DNA of 64,000 nucleotides. It comes from Arenicola marina. Lineage: Eukaryota; Annelida; Polychaeta; Arenicolidae. The stretch is taken from the NCBI GenBank assembly GCA_964019135.1, contig OZ025263.1, positions 26,721,639 through 26,785,638 of the forward strand. Reading direction: 5' to 3'. Positions 25,601 to 33,495 of this stretch are shown here, one piece after another. The notes beneath the pieces were generated by a model. The model saw only the letters and a list, made by a program, of their open reading frames with translations, ran no database searches and was not told the origin of the DNA. Numbering within the stretch: the stretch's first letter is position 1; each line of letters starts with the position of its first letter. Position numbers and translations under genes: made by a program.

Positions 25601-28470
25601 TTTGTGGCCGGCTTTATATCCCTGCGCGCCTGTTCACTGTTCGGTATTCTGTGTGATGTCGACCGCAACTCGCTAGGACGTCCACGCGCGATAAAATAGT
25701 CCGCGCAGTTTTATGTTGAAATTGTTGCATTACAGACTCAACTAGATATAAAACATATGCATCATAATTTTGAGATACTTTTAGTCTTGGTTCTAAAATG
25801 TAACAAATCTAAAATGGCGCATGTGAGTAGGCTGCTTTAAGTGACACGGCTAGCTCTTGGCAGCGATCGTCCTCGTGAAATGCGGATTTAGGTTTACTTG
25901 GTGAGGTCTGCAATGACGCAGTAATTAGGCCGCATTCTACTACACGTGCAATGTCCATAGTATTTGTTACTCGTGCCTTCCCTCTGTTAAATGAAGGCTT
26001 GTGGGTTTAATATAATATTCTGACGTATGATGCTCTGATTGGCTGACCCGTTTCCATCGCGCTGGCCGTGGTTTTTACAGCACTGACCCCTCCCCTGGCC
26101 GTGGTTATACAGCACTGACCCCTTCCCCGGCCGTGGTTATACAGCACTGACCTCTTCCATGGCCGTGGTTATACAACACTTACCCCTCCCCTGGCCGTGG
26201 TTATGCAGCACTGACCCCACTGCTGGCCGTGGTTACACAGCACTGACCCCATTCCTGGCCGTGGTTATACAGCACTGACCATCTACTGGCCGTGGTTATA
26301 CAGCACTGACCCCTCCCCTGGCCGTGGTTATACAACACTGACCCCTCCCCTGGCCGTGGTTATACAGCACTGACCCCACTGCTGGCCGTGGTTATACAGC
26401 ACTGACCCCATTCCTGGCCGTGGTTATGCAGCACTGACCCCTCCCCCTGGCCGTGGTTTTACAGCACTGACCCCTCCCCTGGCCGTGGTTATACAGCACT
26501 GACCCCTCCCCTGGCCGTGGTTATACAGCACTGACCCTCCCCTGGCCGTGGTTATACAGCACTGACCCCTCCCCTGGCCGTGGTTATACAGCACTGACCC
26601 CTCCCCTGGCCGTGGTTATACAGCACTGACCCTCCACTGGCCGTGGTTATGCAGCACTGACCCCTCTCCCTGGCCGTGGTTTCAGGCGTGGAACACGATA
26701 ATGGCTGCTGTGGAGTGGAACAAGAAGGACGAGTTGGTGGCGGAGCAGGCCCTGAAGCACCTCAAGAGCTACTCGCCCCTGCTGTCGGCCCTCACCACCA
26801 AGGGGCGCTCCGAGCTCGTGCTGCTCTGCAAGATCCAAGAGTACTGCTACGAGAACATGAACTTCCTCACGGCCTTCCAGAAGATAGTCATCCTGCTCTA
26901 TAAGCGTAAGTTACCGCTACGAGAACATGAACTTCCTCACGGCCTTCCAGAAGATAGTCATCCTGCTCTATAAGCGTAAGATACCCGGGGTCTCCGGGAC
27001 GACGGCGCGACTATTGTATATTTGGGGGCCGGCCCGTTAGCTCAGTGGGTTAGAGCGCTCGCCTTGAATGCTCTGGCCACCTGAGAGCCTAACAGCACGT
27101 GGATCGGTGGATCGCGTCCCCCTGTGGCCAAGTCTGTGTGGTCGCAGGATAAAGATCCCATGTCCTTCGCAAAGAGTAGGGGTTACCCCCGGGGACATGG
27201 CTCCGCTCTCCCTTCCTCCCATTGACGCGATGTGACCAAGAGTGGTTAAAGCGTCCTGAGTATAAAACCTACTATGATATTTTTTATATAGATATATAAA
27301 TATTGCTTCATTTGTTGACTTCCGTTTAAGCTTCTGTGTTATAATTCTGTTTGCGAGAATTATTTGTGTGCTTCTCACTTTGACCGCAAGTAAAGGTAAA
27401 GTGAAATAGAATTGATGGGGTTGCTGTGGAATTTGATGTGAATACGTCATACGAGATGTTAGGGTATCTACACTGTATTTTGTTTTCATGTAATTGATTA
27501 TCAGTATCTCTTGTATGATTTACAGTGGAGGTTGCTAGTGAGAACGTGGTTCTAATATATTGTCTGTGTTTACAGTGGAGGTTCTCAGTGAGAACGTGGT
27601 TCTAATATATTGTCTGTGTTTACAGTGGAGGTTCTCCGCGAGGACGTGGTTCTAATATAGTGTCTTGTTTACATTGCAGGTTCTCAGCAAGCACGTGGTT
27701 GTAATATGTTTTCTGTTTACAGTGGAGGTTCTCAGCGAGGACGTGGTTCTAAGATATTGTCTGTTTACAGTAGAGGTTCTCAGCGAGGACGTGGTGCTAA
27801 GATATTGTCTTGTGTTTACAGTAGAGGTTCTCAGCGAGGACGTGGTGCTAAGATATTGTCTGTGTTTACAGTGGAGGTTCTCGGCGAGGACGTGATCCAG
27901 CACTGGTACAAGGAGGGCCACAGCACCAAGGGCAAGAGCGTCTTCCTCGGACAGATGAAGAGCTTCGTCGACTGGCTCGCCAATGCCGAAGAAGGTGCGT
28001 ACCCACGGCGTCACGTGACCTCATCGGGCACCTCACGCTCCTCGCAATGTGTCAGCAGTTTCTTTCCTCTCACCAACCTTGGGGGAGGCGGGGGGGGTTA
28101 ACGCCAGACCGACCTAAACGGCCGGTGCGTGGTTCGTGCCCCACCTGTGCACATGTCTGTTGGCGCAGGATAAAGATCCCATGTCTCTTTTTGTCAAGAG
28201 TAGTGGGTTACTCTCTACCTTGACCTTTCTCAGCGTAGCGACATGACATACAAACCTTGTTTAGTAAAGTTCGTGAACAAGTTTCAGCAGAAATGAAATT
28301 TTATATATGTATCTGGCATTCCCCATGGACTGTTACGTGAATCCGCTTTGCTGGCTGTAAATAATTCAACAGACGAAATAACCGGTACAAATTAGTCCTT
28401 TGAGCTTTTTTAACATTTTGTTCAATAATATCGTTTTTTGTTTGCAGAATCTGAGGAGGAGGAGGACTAA
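13699..28470 (+). CDS. BZW: Basic leucine zipper and W2 domain protein (BZW1/2, eIF5-mimic protein 5MP)
   Basis: Twelve coding exons: 13699-13759, 14111-14193, 18399-18492, 18905-19080, 19544-19679, 21360-21469, 23089-23175, 24299-24382, 25338-25403, 26686-26905, 27872-27994, 28448-28470. All junctions are GT-AG, phases agree, total 1,263 nt (420 aa; human BZW1 and BZW2 are 419). It begins [20 protein letters not shown]. Conserved blocks include [45 protein letters not shown] and [15 protein letters not shown]. The C-terminal half (from about residue 250) is the HEAT-like W2 domain, ending in the acidic EESEEEED tail that in this family contacts eIF2. Known role: cytosolic 5MP competes with eIF5 for eIF2 and tightens start-codon choice. 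Vertebrates have two paralogues; one gene here fits an invertebrate pro-orthologue. The exon at 24,299 was started at CGACTG because this restores the family spacing. Confidence 0.95.
14275..14590 (-). repeat. Inverted partner of the 11,439-11,778 repeat, in BZW intron 2
   Basis: Reverse complement of the upstream copy, with shared blocks such as TGGACAACAACATGCCACCA and GCTAATTGGTTCATTGTTCA. Its presence in the intron dates the insertion after the intron itself. Confidence 0.7.
15126..15212 (+). ncRNA. Box C/D snoRNA-like RNA, intron 2 family, copy 1
   Basis: The 7-bp terminal stem ACTTGAC/GTCAAGT encloses box C (AATGATGA) and box D (CTGA), with an internal CTGA about 15 nt after box C that serves as D'. 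Guide next to D' is CCATTTTTCCCCGT; guide next to D ends GCCATAACAAAT. This is the standard layout of an intron-encoded 2'-O-methylation guide acting in the nucleolus with fibrillarin, NOP56/58 and 15.5K. No firm rRNA target: the D' guide could pair imperfectly with GCGGGGAAAG in 28S rRNA, which needs checking, and the D guide matches nothing I recall. C' is poorly defined. Eleven conserved copies support a real unit, but tandem duplication alone would also copy a fossil. Confidence 0.7.
15422..15508 (+). ncRNA. Box C/D snoRNA-like RNA, intron 2 family, copy 2
   Basis: Boxes C, D' and D are intact. The 3' strand of the stem has one change (GTCGAGT), giving a G-T pair. Confidence 0.65.
15708..15794 (+). 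ncRNA. Box C/D snoRNA-like RNA, intron 2 family, copy 3
   Basis: Boxes intact. The stem is weaker (GTCAATT), and the D guide reads AACCATAACAAAT instead of AGCCATAACAAAT. Confidence 0.6.
16001..16087 (+). ncRNA. Box C/D snoRNA-like RNA, intron 2 family, copy 4
   Basis: Perfect 7-bp stem. Box C context is GAATGATGA; guide sequences match copy 1. Confidence 0.68.
16279..16365 (+). ncRNA. Box C/D snoRNA-like RNA, intron 2 family, copy 5
   Basis: Perfect stem and boxes. It belongs to the recently duplicated two-unit block and is identical in its core to copy 7 apart from the first stem bases. Confidence 0.7.
16571..16657 (+). ncRNA. Box C/D snoRNA-like RNA, intron 2 family, copy 6
   Basis: The stem starts AATTGAC, losing one pair. 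Boxes C, D' and D are intact. Duplicate partner of copy 4 at 570 bp. Confidence 0.65.
16849..16935 (+). ncRNA. Box C/D snoRNA-like RNA, intron 2 family, copy 7
   Basis: The stem starts AATTGAC; all boxes intact. Duplicate partner of copy 5 at 570 bp. Confidence 0.66.
17148..17234 (+). ncRNA. Box C/D snoRNA-like RNA, intron 2 family, copy 8
   Basis: Perfect stem, box C context GAATGATGA, both guide regions conserved. Confidence 0.68.
17441..17527 (+). ncRNA. Box C/D snoRNA-like RNA, intron 2 family, copy 9
   Basis: Perfect stem, with the same core as copy 1. Confidence 0.7.
17731..17817 (+). ncRNA. Box C/D snoRNA-like RNA, intron 2 family, copy 10
   Basis: Perfect stem, box C context GAATGATGA, guides conserved. 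Confidence 0.7.
18000..18087 (+). ncRNA. Box C/D snoRNA-like copy 11, probably decayed
   Basis: Box C is present but box D reads CAGA instead of CTGA, the stem end reads GACAAGT, and the D-guide region carries changes (CCCTTGG in place of ACCATGG). The last unit of the array is the most diverged, as expected for an edge unit. Confidence 0.45.
18690..18870 (+). mobile_element. Possible SINE fragment with box B-like sequence
   Basis: GTGCGTGCTTCGAATCCCACCTGGGC resembles a Pol III box B region (GGTTCGAATCC) and the tRNA-like heads elsewhere in the window (for example the GTGCGTGGTTCGTGCCCCACCTG tract at 28.1 kb). No clear box A; boundaries are uncertain. Confidence 0.4.
19135..19212. repeat. 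Short inverted repeat (small MITE-like hairpin)
   Basis: CGACTACGGAGCTTAGACGG near 19,137 is repeated in reverse complement at about 19,184-19,210 (CCGACTAAGCCCCGTAGTCG) with a few changes. It lies 55 nt downstream of the BZW donor at 19,081. Confidence 0.55.
19325..19450 (+). mobile_element. Possible tRNA-like SINE head
   Basis: TTAGCTCAGTCGGTAAGCAG matches a tRNA box A; a recognisable but poor box B follows (AAGTTTCATCC). It does not fold into a normal tRNA by eye and lacks the body of the main SINE family. Confidence 0.35.
19788..19863 (+). ncRNA. SNORD57: SNORD57-like box C/D snoRNA, copy 1 (18S A99 guide)
   Basis: An 8-bp stem ACTGTCTC/GAGACAGT encloses box C (ATGATGA) and box D (CTGA). 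Directly upstream of box D is the guide ACTGATTTAATGAGC, the exact complement of 18S rRNA GCTCATTAAATCAGT. By the box D plus five rule the methylated residue is the A of GCTCA, which is A99 in human 18S rRNA, the target of SNORD57/U57, whose guide reads the same. A CTTGA and a GTGATAG may be the degenerate D' and C'. It lies in BZW intron 5 and would be released by exonuclease trimming after splicing. Human SNORD57 is hosted by NOP56, so the host differs. Confidence 0.88.
20213..20283 (+). ncRNA. SNORD57: SNORD57-like snoRNA, copy 2
   Basis: Stem TGTCTC/GAGACA, box C GTGATGA, box D CTGA, full 15-nt 18S guide. Same intron as copy 1; the C-to-D' region differs. Confidence 0.87.
20496..20730 (+). 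mobile_element. tRNA-derived SINE, full-length copy
   Basis: The head reads GGCCCGATAGCTCAGTGGAT (box A) and GGTGGTTCGAGCCCC (box B) about 60 nt later, too far apart for a normal tRNA. The body has GTCGCAGGATAAAGATCCCA, GGTTACCCC and ends near ATTGACGCGATATGACC. It sits between two snoRNAs in BZW intron 5. The head and intact boxes suggest a fairly young copy. Confidence 0.8.
20908..20978 (+). ncRNA. SNORD57: SNORD57-like snoRNA, copy 3
   Basis: Stem GTCTC/GAGAC, box C ATGATGA, guide TACTGATTTAATGAGC, box D CTGA. Third copy in BZW intron 5. Confidence 0.86.
22197..22273 (+). ncRNA. SNORD57: SNORD57-like snoRNA, copy 4
   Basis: A longer stem, AACTGTCT/AGACAGTT, box C ATGATGA, full guide and box D. 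First of three copies in BZW intron 6. Confidence 0.88.
22526..22596 (+). ncRNA. SNORD57: SNORD57-like snoRNA, copy 5
   Basis: Stem AGTCTC/GAGACT, box C ATGATGA, full guide and box D. BZW intron 6. Confidence 0.87.
22772..22844 (+). ncRNA. SNORD57: SNORD57-like snoRNA, copy 6
   Basis: Stem TGTCTC/GAGACA, box C ATGATGA, full guide and box D. BZW intron 6, about 245 nt before the next exon. Confidence 0.87.
23734..24303 (+). repeat. 66-bp minisatellite fused to the 3' splice site of BZW exon 8
   Basis: About nine units of 66 bp contain AAACCGCCCTATGTTTCTGC then TCCTAGCGACT. The real 3' splice site is the last unit: CTTTCTGCTCCTAG followed by exon bases CGACTGAAGG. Every upstream unit therefore carries a copy of the polypyrimidine tract, the AG and the first five exon bases. 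Reading frames on both strands (22-residue period) are by-products of a period divisible by three. Confidence 0.9.
24400..24454. repeat. Near-perfect 24-bp hairpin with 7-nt loop, BZW intron 8
   Basis: Arms GTCCACCGGTTGCCATGG and CCATGGCAACCGGTGGAC extend to 24 bp with one mismatch; the loop is CGCTGCT. It begins 18 nt after the splice donor at 24,383. It could be a tiny foldback element, or a hairpin RNA that affects the donor; no known miRNA seed was recognised. Confidence 0.8.
24497..24817. mobile_element. MITE with about 43-bp terminal inverted repeats
   Basis: The left end starts ATAGGGTCTGTAAGTGACAT and continues CACAGACAGCGCGCGC; the right end is its reverse complement with a few changes, finishing ATACCCTAT. 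321 bp, no coding capacity, in BZW intron 8. The GTGACRTCA core recalls CRE-like sites. Confidence 0.7.
25153..25219 (+). ncRNA. SNORD57: SNORD57-like snoRNA, copy 7
   Basis: Stem GTCTC/GAGAC, box C GTGATGA, box D CTGA. The guide is a little shorter (ATGATTTAATGAGC, 13 nt to 18S). The only copy in BZW intron 8, and the most diverged. Confidence 0.8.
26085..26685 (+). repeat. 31-33-bp minisatellite running into the 3' splice site of BZW exon 10
   Basis: About 19 units of CTGGCCGTGGTTATACAGCA followed by CTGACCCCTCCC. The last unit is altered to CTGGCCGTGGTTTCAG, and the exon begins directly at GCGTGG. Each unit thus contains a TATACAG that looks like a 3' splice site. Unit length varies by one or two bases. 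Confidence 0.9.
26846..26980 (+). repeat. Tandem duplication of the end of BZW exon 10 with its 5' splice site
   Basis: 65 bp (GCTACGAGAACATGAACTTC ... CTCTATAAGCGTAAG) occurs at 26846-26910 and again, identical, at 26916-26980. The first copy ends the exon that fits the family. Using the second donor would add 70 nt and shift the frame, so it should be silent or give a minor, non-productive isoform. Confidence 0.92.
27025..27268 (+). mobile_element. tRNA-derived SINE, full-length copy, BZW intron 10
   Basis: Box A in CGTTAGCTCAGTGGGTTAGA; box B degenerate (GGTGGATCGCGTCCCC). The body contains TCGCAGGATAAAGATCCCAT and ends ATTGACGCGATGTGACC with a GTTAAAGCGTCCTGAGTATA tail shared with the 47.5-kb relic. 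Confidence 0.8.
27525..27890 (+). repeat. About 50-bp minisatellite duplicating the 3' splice site and start of BZW exon 11
   Basis: Seven to eight units read GTTTACAGTGGAGGTTCTCA then GCGAGGACGTGGTTCTAA and TATTGTCTGT. The real exon is the last unit (TTTACAG at 27,865-27,871, then TGGAGGTTCTC). Upstream units copy the acceptor plus about 25 exon bases and then hit TAA or TAG. The true exon reads GGCGAG where the repeats read AGCGAG. Confidence 0.92.
28105..28255 (+). mobile_element. SINE relic, BZW last intron
   Basis: GGTGCGTGGTTCGTGCCCCA (box B remnant) is followed by GGCGCAGGATAAAGATCCCA and AAGAGTAGTGGGTTACTC, the body of the main SINE family; the 5' head is missing. Confidence 0.6.
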
Positions 28471-29245
28471 GCCCCCACCCCCCCACCCCCCTCCTCCCCG
28501 GGACGGAAGGGGTGTAGGGGTGGGTGTGGGGAGGGCTGCCCGCCACCACCAGGGGACCCCTGAGGAGAAGAGGAGGAGGTGGGGGGGTGCCCCTGTCGCC
28601 CAGCCCTCCTCCAGTGCCTGGGTCCTCTCCCCAAGTGGGGTATATCGGGAGAGGCCGTCGCGCCCCACCCCCAGTGCAGACCCCGCCCCCCCCCCCCCCT
28701 TGGCGGCGCCTATAACGCCCACTGTAACCACATCGTCCAAATATTATAACAACGTTTATTACCACTACTACGATTCTCGCCTGATACTCGGGATCTGCAT
28801 TTTCGTATCTCAAGAAGAAGTGTGAAATGTTTCTGCGGGGTTCGGGTGGGTTATATTGATGTCCGTAGAATTCCGCGCTGTCTCTATGAGGTGGGGGGTG
28901 AGGGGGGAGGGGAGTGTTGTGGAGGAGGGGCCGCTGGAGACTGGGATCTGCCCCCCCCCCCCTTGACGAAGGAGCCGACGTCACAGATAGACAGCCTGGC
29001 CACCCCCAGTGGCTCAGCTGTCGCCGTCCTGTGACTGTCCCATGGATTGGCGTAGTTTACTTCATCACAACTATCAGGTTGTCTCAGCAGCCGTGTTTGA
29101 TATCAATCGAGTTTTATTCAGGTCGTGCCCCCCCCCCCCACCCCCTGGGCGGGGGCCTAGTGGCGTCTAGGTTTCTTGTGTTGTAAAAAAAAAAAAAAGT
29201 TAACCGTGAAAACGAAAATTAAATAAAGGAACCAAAAAAATGGGC
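28471..29245 (+). other. BZW 3' UTR (inferred) with homopolymer C and G tracts
   Basis: Follows the BZW stop. It has long C runs (around 28,682-28,698, 28,951-28,962 and 29,128-29,137) and G-rich patches (28,890-28,920) that open spurious frames. It ends after an A tract at about 29,186-29,199. Confidence 0.45.
29222..29227 (+). promoter_or_regulatory. Candidate poly(A) signal AATAAA for BZW
   Basis: First good AATAAA after the stop codon, in an A-rich context (AAATTAAATAAAGGAACC). A second AATAAA occurs at about 29,612. Choice between them is a guess. Confidence 0.4.
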
Positions 29246-29904
29246 TAAACAAAATCATCTCAGTTGTCCGCATTTTATTATAGGTTACGCCGATTTATTT
29301 TCAGTGTTTAGGTGTTCCGGGCTTTGCATGTATATTTGTCTCCCGTAAATCATTTTGTACTGAGGCGTTTAGTTTCGTTGCTCGTTGCGTTATTCCACGC
29401 GTTTTCCATGCAGAGACTAAAGTAGGATAACCACTATGTCAGTAAATCATAAACTGTTCTGTGACGAACAATGCTTTTGCCGAGTGCGCACGCGAAGCTA
29501 GTTGTATCCAGCAGTTTGATATTCCACTAATTCCTCCCACCAAGCTGTCAAATGTGAGTGGCTCAGAGCGGGTTGATTCTATTTATACCGATGGGATGAA
29601 TTGTTGATCAAATAAAGGAACATTTTACAAAGTATGTTTGCAGTTATTTTCATTGCATCGAACGAAATTGGCTTATCTGGATTGTTATCGTTAAATTCAT
29701 GGATGTGTTTGACTAATCTGCAAAGATCGATACGTTGCAAGGAGTTCATTTGCTATCACCCAGTATCACTTCGGAAAATGCTTTCCGTGCCTTTACAAAG
29801 AAAAAATAATTTTACCCAGAATTTTTTTCTTAGGCATTGCCTATCGCGGTTCGGTTTTACGGATAAAGCGAGGAGTTCTTATCCAAATCAGCCGCTGTTT
29901 TGTT
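29246..29904. other. No gene seen
   Basis: Intergenic DNA. A frame at 29,634-29,942 has no recognisable domain and runs into a SINE relic; not called. Confidence 0.3.
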
Positions 29905-30035
29905 GCGGACCCGCCTGTACATGTCTGTTCTGGGTAGGATAAGGATTTCTTTCTTCGCCTGCAGTGGGGGTTACTCCCGGAGACATTCCTCCACCTTGGT
30001 CCTTCGTTCCCAGTGACGCGATTTGACCTACAGAT
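29905..30035 (+). mobile_element. SINE relic
   Basis: GACCCGCCTGTACATGTCTG, GGGTTACTCCCGGAGACATT and CAGTGACGCGATTTGACC match the body and 3' end of the main SINE family with many changes. Confidence 0.6.
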
Positions 30036-31635
30036 GGCAGGAATCTCCGACGCGTAGTACCCCGACCAGAAACAGGGCCAACTTTGCTTAATATTTTAAA
30101 GATGTTTGTCCCTGAACCAAGTTAGTGTTTTCCTTTCTTTTCAAGTCCCATCAATGCAGTGCATATATCATTTCCCCTTTTTTTGTCATTTTGTGCAGCA
30201 CATGGGCGCCTGGGTTGGGTTTGCGTAGACCAAAGTTCAAGGTCATCGCAACGCCCAGTGGCCTTGAGCTAGGTTCATCAACCAGTTTCCGCTACTAAAA
30301 ATAGAGGTGTACCCATATGTGTCTTAAATGGGCCCCAAAGTACCCTTCATGTACAAAAACGTGGCCTGATACCCACAGATTTAATTTGTCACTGCCTTGC
30401 CCGGCGAGACACGTGTGTGCGAAGAGGTGGTCGGACAATTCATCAGTCTCAGTCTCTGCGTGTGGATGAGTCGCACTCAATCAATGAGCGTAGCGATTTA
30501 TAGATATTGAACATTCTAGATGAACGAGCATGGCTTCATTCATTATTTTCACTGCCGTTTGCGTTCGCCAGCTAGTGACCCAGGGAAAGGGCCAATTAAG
30601 AGGGTGACAGAAGGCCGCAAACATGTGTTGCGAACAGGGGGAAGAACAAATTATTACGCAATTTCTATAACGCAAAATCTACCGACATGAAATCGCGATA
30701 CGTTTTCCTCTCTCAGAAGGTCGGGATGAAAAATCACATCGACTATATATGTGATTGAATATTTTGAAATCTAATCAAAGGAAATGTTAAATTTTGACAA
30801 TGGCGGGGGGTGGGGGGGCTCAACCTCATTTTAAAACAAACCACGACGCAGCAGACATATATTTGTTTGCAGTGATGTGATATAACACAGCTATGCCTGG
30901 TTAATAATTTAATATAATGTCGCTGGCTAAAAAATATATCAATGCTAAGCTTACTTGTAACATAAGAAATAGGTGAAAGCCCAATATATAGGGCCCAAGG
31001 TGTGGATTGTACAGTAATTATAGGCGTGAGTCATACGTGTGTTTATATCGAGTCTGATAGGCCTACGTGAGTTTTGCTGAACCAATGGTTCGCCCTAACA
31101 TCGTTGGGGCCGAAGAGAACAAAATTGAGGCAACCCGCCCCCAGCAATGTCAAGCAGAGCGCCATTTTGCCGGAGCAATGACGCATATTGTGACTAATTA
31201 TATGGGGCCGCCTTACGTTAAAACTCGCGGAGAGAGAGATCAGGGCCGCGATTTACAAATGAACAGCGGCACCTCCAAGCCGCGCAGTAGCGCAAGATCT
31301 TAGTGTTTCATGGAAAAGTACCGTTCAAACAAATTGATATACGTCTTGCGACGATTGACTCCGCAACAATGCCATTATTGGAGTTGTAACAGCCCGCCAA
31401 TTTTCCTAATCGCGGACCATGAAGGGTTAATTAGCTTACATAGACCTAACGCCTAACTCGCGCTATTACTAATATTATTTCATACTCAAGTGTTTACCTC
31501 ACCTTTATGATGAGAGTAAACATAATATATCTTTGCTTCGTTAGTTACAACTTTCGAAATAAGCGGTTTACATTCTAGGGACTGACTCAATGGTTCGTAA
31601 AGCGCAAGGTCTCTCCGTCTTTTGAGTCAACCCCC
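30036..31635. other. No gene seen
   Basis: Intergenic DNA without a supported exon, RNA or complete mobile element on either strand. Confidence 0.3.
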
Positions 31636-31955
31636 GGGGGTGGGGCACTACATTACTACAGGGGTGGGCACTACATTACTACAGGGGTGGGGCACTACAT
31701 TACTACAGGGGTGGGGCACTACATTACTACAGGGGTGGGGCACTACATTACTACAGGGGTGGGGCACTACATTACTACAGGGGTAGGGCACTACATTACT
31801 ACAGAGGTGGGGCACTACATTACTACAGGGGTGGGGCACTACATTACTACAGGGGTGGAGCACTACATTACTACAGGGGTGGGCACTACATTACTACAGG
31901 GGTGGGGCACTACATTACTACAGGGGTGGGGCACTACATTACTACAGGGGTGGAG
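31636..31955. repeat. 24-bp minisatellite, about 13 units
   Basis: Unit GGGGCACTACATTACTACAG plus GGGT. Two units lack one G, which breaks the frame. Eight-residue periodic frames on both strands are artefacts. Confidence 0.95.
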
Positions 31956-32639
31956 TGCCATAGTGAGCACTTGGAGAGCGAGAGCAAGGTGCGCGATTTT
32001 GTGGTCCATGAGATAGAAATTTGTGATTAAAAAGGCATCTAAAATAGACTATGACAGAAATTTGTGGTTAAAAAAGCATCTAAAATAAACAATGACATTC
32101 ATGACAAAGTGTCTGGAGGCTAATTATTTTAACACTTTTGATATGAACTGGACTATATAGGCAAAAACTGCAATTTTGAAGAAAAAGGTCAGTGAGATGG
32201 GTTCATCGAGAAAAATTGTAGACTTCTGGGTCAGAGATTAAGAAAGAAAGACGAAAAATTGGGTCATTTAGGCGCACATATTATATATATATAACTACAT
32301 TCGGTTAAAAACAAAGCTACGAAGCTATCAATGTCCACCAAATTGAAAACCAATTATCGGACAAAATCCTTGAAGATCAAGATCACAGGATTTGTTTCCA
32401 ATTATCCTTAGAGCGATTAACATAAGAGAAAGTTTTATTTAACGTCGGTATATAAAAGTCAACAATAAACATTAGCACAAGTGCTATTGACCGACAGTGA
32501 TAAAATGACATGAGTTGATGTGATAAATGTATATATGATAATGAAAAAATAACAACCATTCTATCATCTATATAAACCTTACCCGTTAGCTATGTTGCAC
32601 AATGTGCACGAATTACAGTGACACATGAAAACATCCGAG
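31956..32639. other. No gene seen; probably 3' flank of a LINE relic
   Basis: AT-rich. The minus-strand LINE fragment at 32,640-32,880 would have its 3' region here, but no tail or end could be placed. Confidence 0.25.
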
Positions 32640-32880
32640 GTTAACAGCATTGTTTTCAATTTCTTTAGCAGATTTTATTAACTTTATTTCTTTGTTGAGC
32701 ATATTCCATAACTTGCTGCCTTGATACTTCACTGCATTTTGTCTTAACGCGTGGCATACATAGGGTTGGTCCATTTTTCAACACGTAATTGCTTTCCTTT
32801 AAATGATGCATGTCATGAAAGTAACTGACCCTCAATCTTGTGGCAATGTCTAAGAAAAATTCATATTTGTTATTTGGACT
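32640..32880 (-). pseudogene. Decayed LINE reverse transcriptase C-terminal fragment
   Basis: On the minus strand one frame reads FFLDIATRLRVSYFHDMHHL and the next frame continues ALRQNAVKYQGSKLWNMLNK, then EIKLIKSAKEIE. The YQGSKLWN block followed by KEIK is typical of the last part of Jockey/CR1-type reverse transcriptases (y-x-G-x-x-x-WN-x-L). A frameshift separates the two parts. Short and diverged, so the clade is not assigned. Confidence 0.5.
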
Positions 32881-33495
32881 CGAGAGCTATTCTAGGTTGA
32901 CGCCCTGCAAATAAAAAAAAAAGAGGTTGTATGTCATGAAAATAAGTCACTTAGCAAGGTGAGATGGGGATGTCCCAGTATGTGGTAAGGCCGACTTTAG
33001 CAATGACATATATATAGGCAACGCCAAGGCCACTTTGTAATAAATGTCTTTACGCATTGCTGAACCCTGGTCATCCTCACATGTTACCTTCATACATTAT
33101 CAAGGCCTTTGGGAGTGTCGTTCGCCAGGACTATTTTTACTTTGGCGTTACGTCTCTTCTTTTTTTATGCAGCTACATTCCGCTTGCTGTGCGTCATTTT
33201 ACACATGTTTTCAACATTCCATCGTTGTTAATTTGTACTTGTTTCTCAATATGTTAAGTCGATTGATTCATGTGATTTGACTGCCAGGGACTATATTGTA
33301 CATTCCTGGGATGGGGGGGGGGGGGTCCGCAGTAGTCCCCCCTATTTCACCTCCAAAATCCGCTCGGAAGGGGCGTTTTACCGCCAAAATCCGATCGGAA
33401 GTCCCCCCCCCCCTCTCCATCTCCGCAAGTTTTTAAATATTCGCTCAATAGGAGTATCTTTGTCATCACAAATGTCCGTACTCTCGGGTATCAAT
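32881..33495. other. Left flank of the 30-bp array; no gene seen
   Basis: Contains G and C homopolymers (33,312-33,326 and 33,403-33,412). No coding evidence. Confidence 0.3.

Noticed and set aside
26085-26685. CRISPR-like alternation of repeat and spacer
   Set aside because: Units are directly abutting with no unique spacers, in an animal intron; it is a minisatellite. The same applies to the other arrays.
26976-26981. Use of the second donor (26,976) as the normal end of BZW exon 10
   Set aside because: It adds 70 nt, shifts the frame and breaks the match with BZW homologues.
28400-28984. Overlapping proline/glycine-rich ORFs on both strands
   Set aside because: GC-rich homopolymer tracts in the BZW 3' UTR and last intron.
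31648-32016. Periodic ORFs on both strands (GHYITTGV and NVVPHPCS repeats)
   Set aside because: A by-product of the 24-bp tandem repeat.
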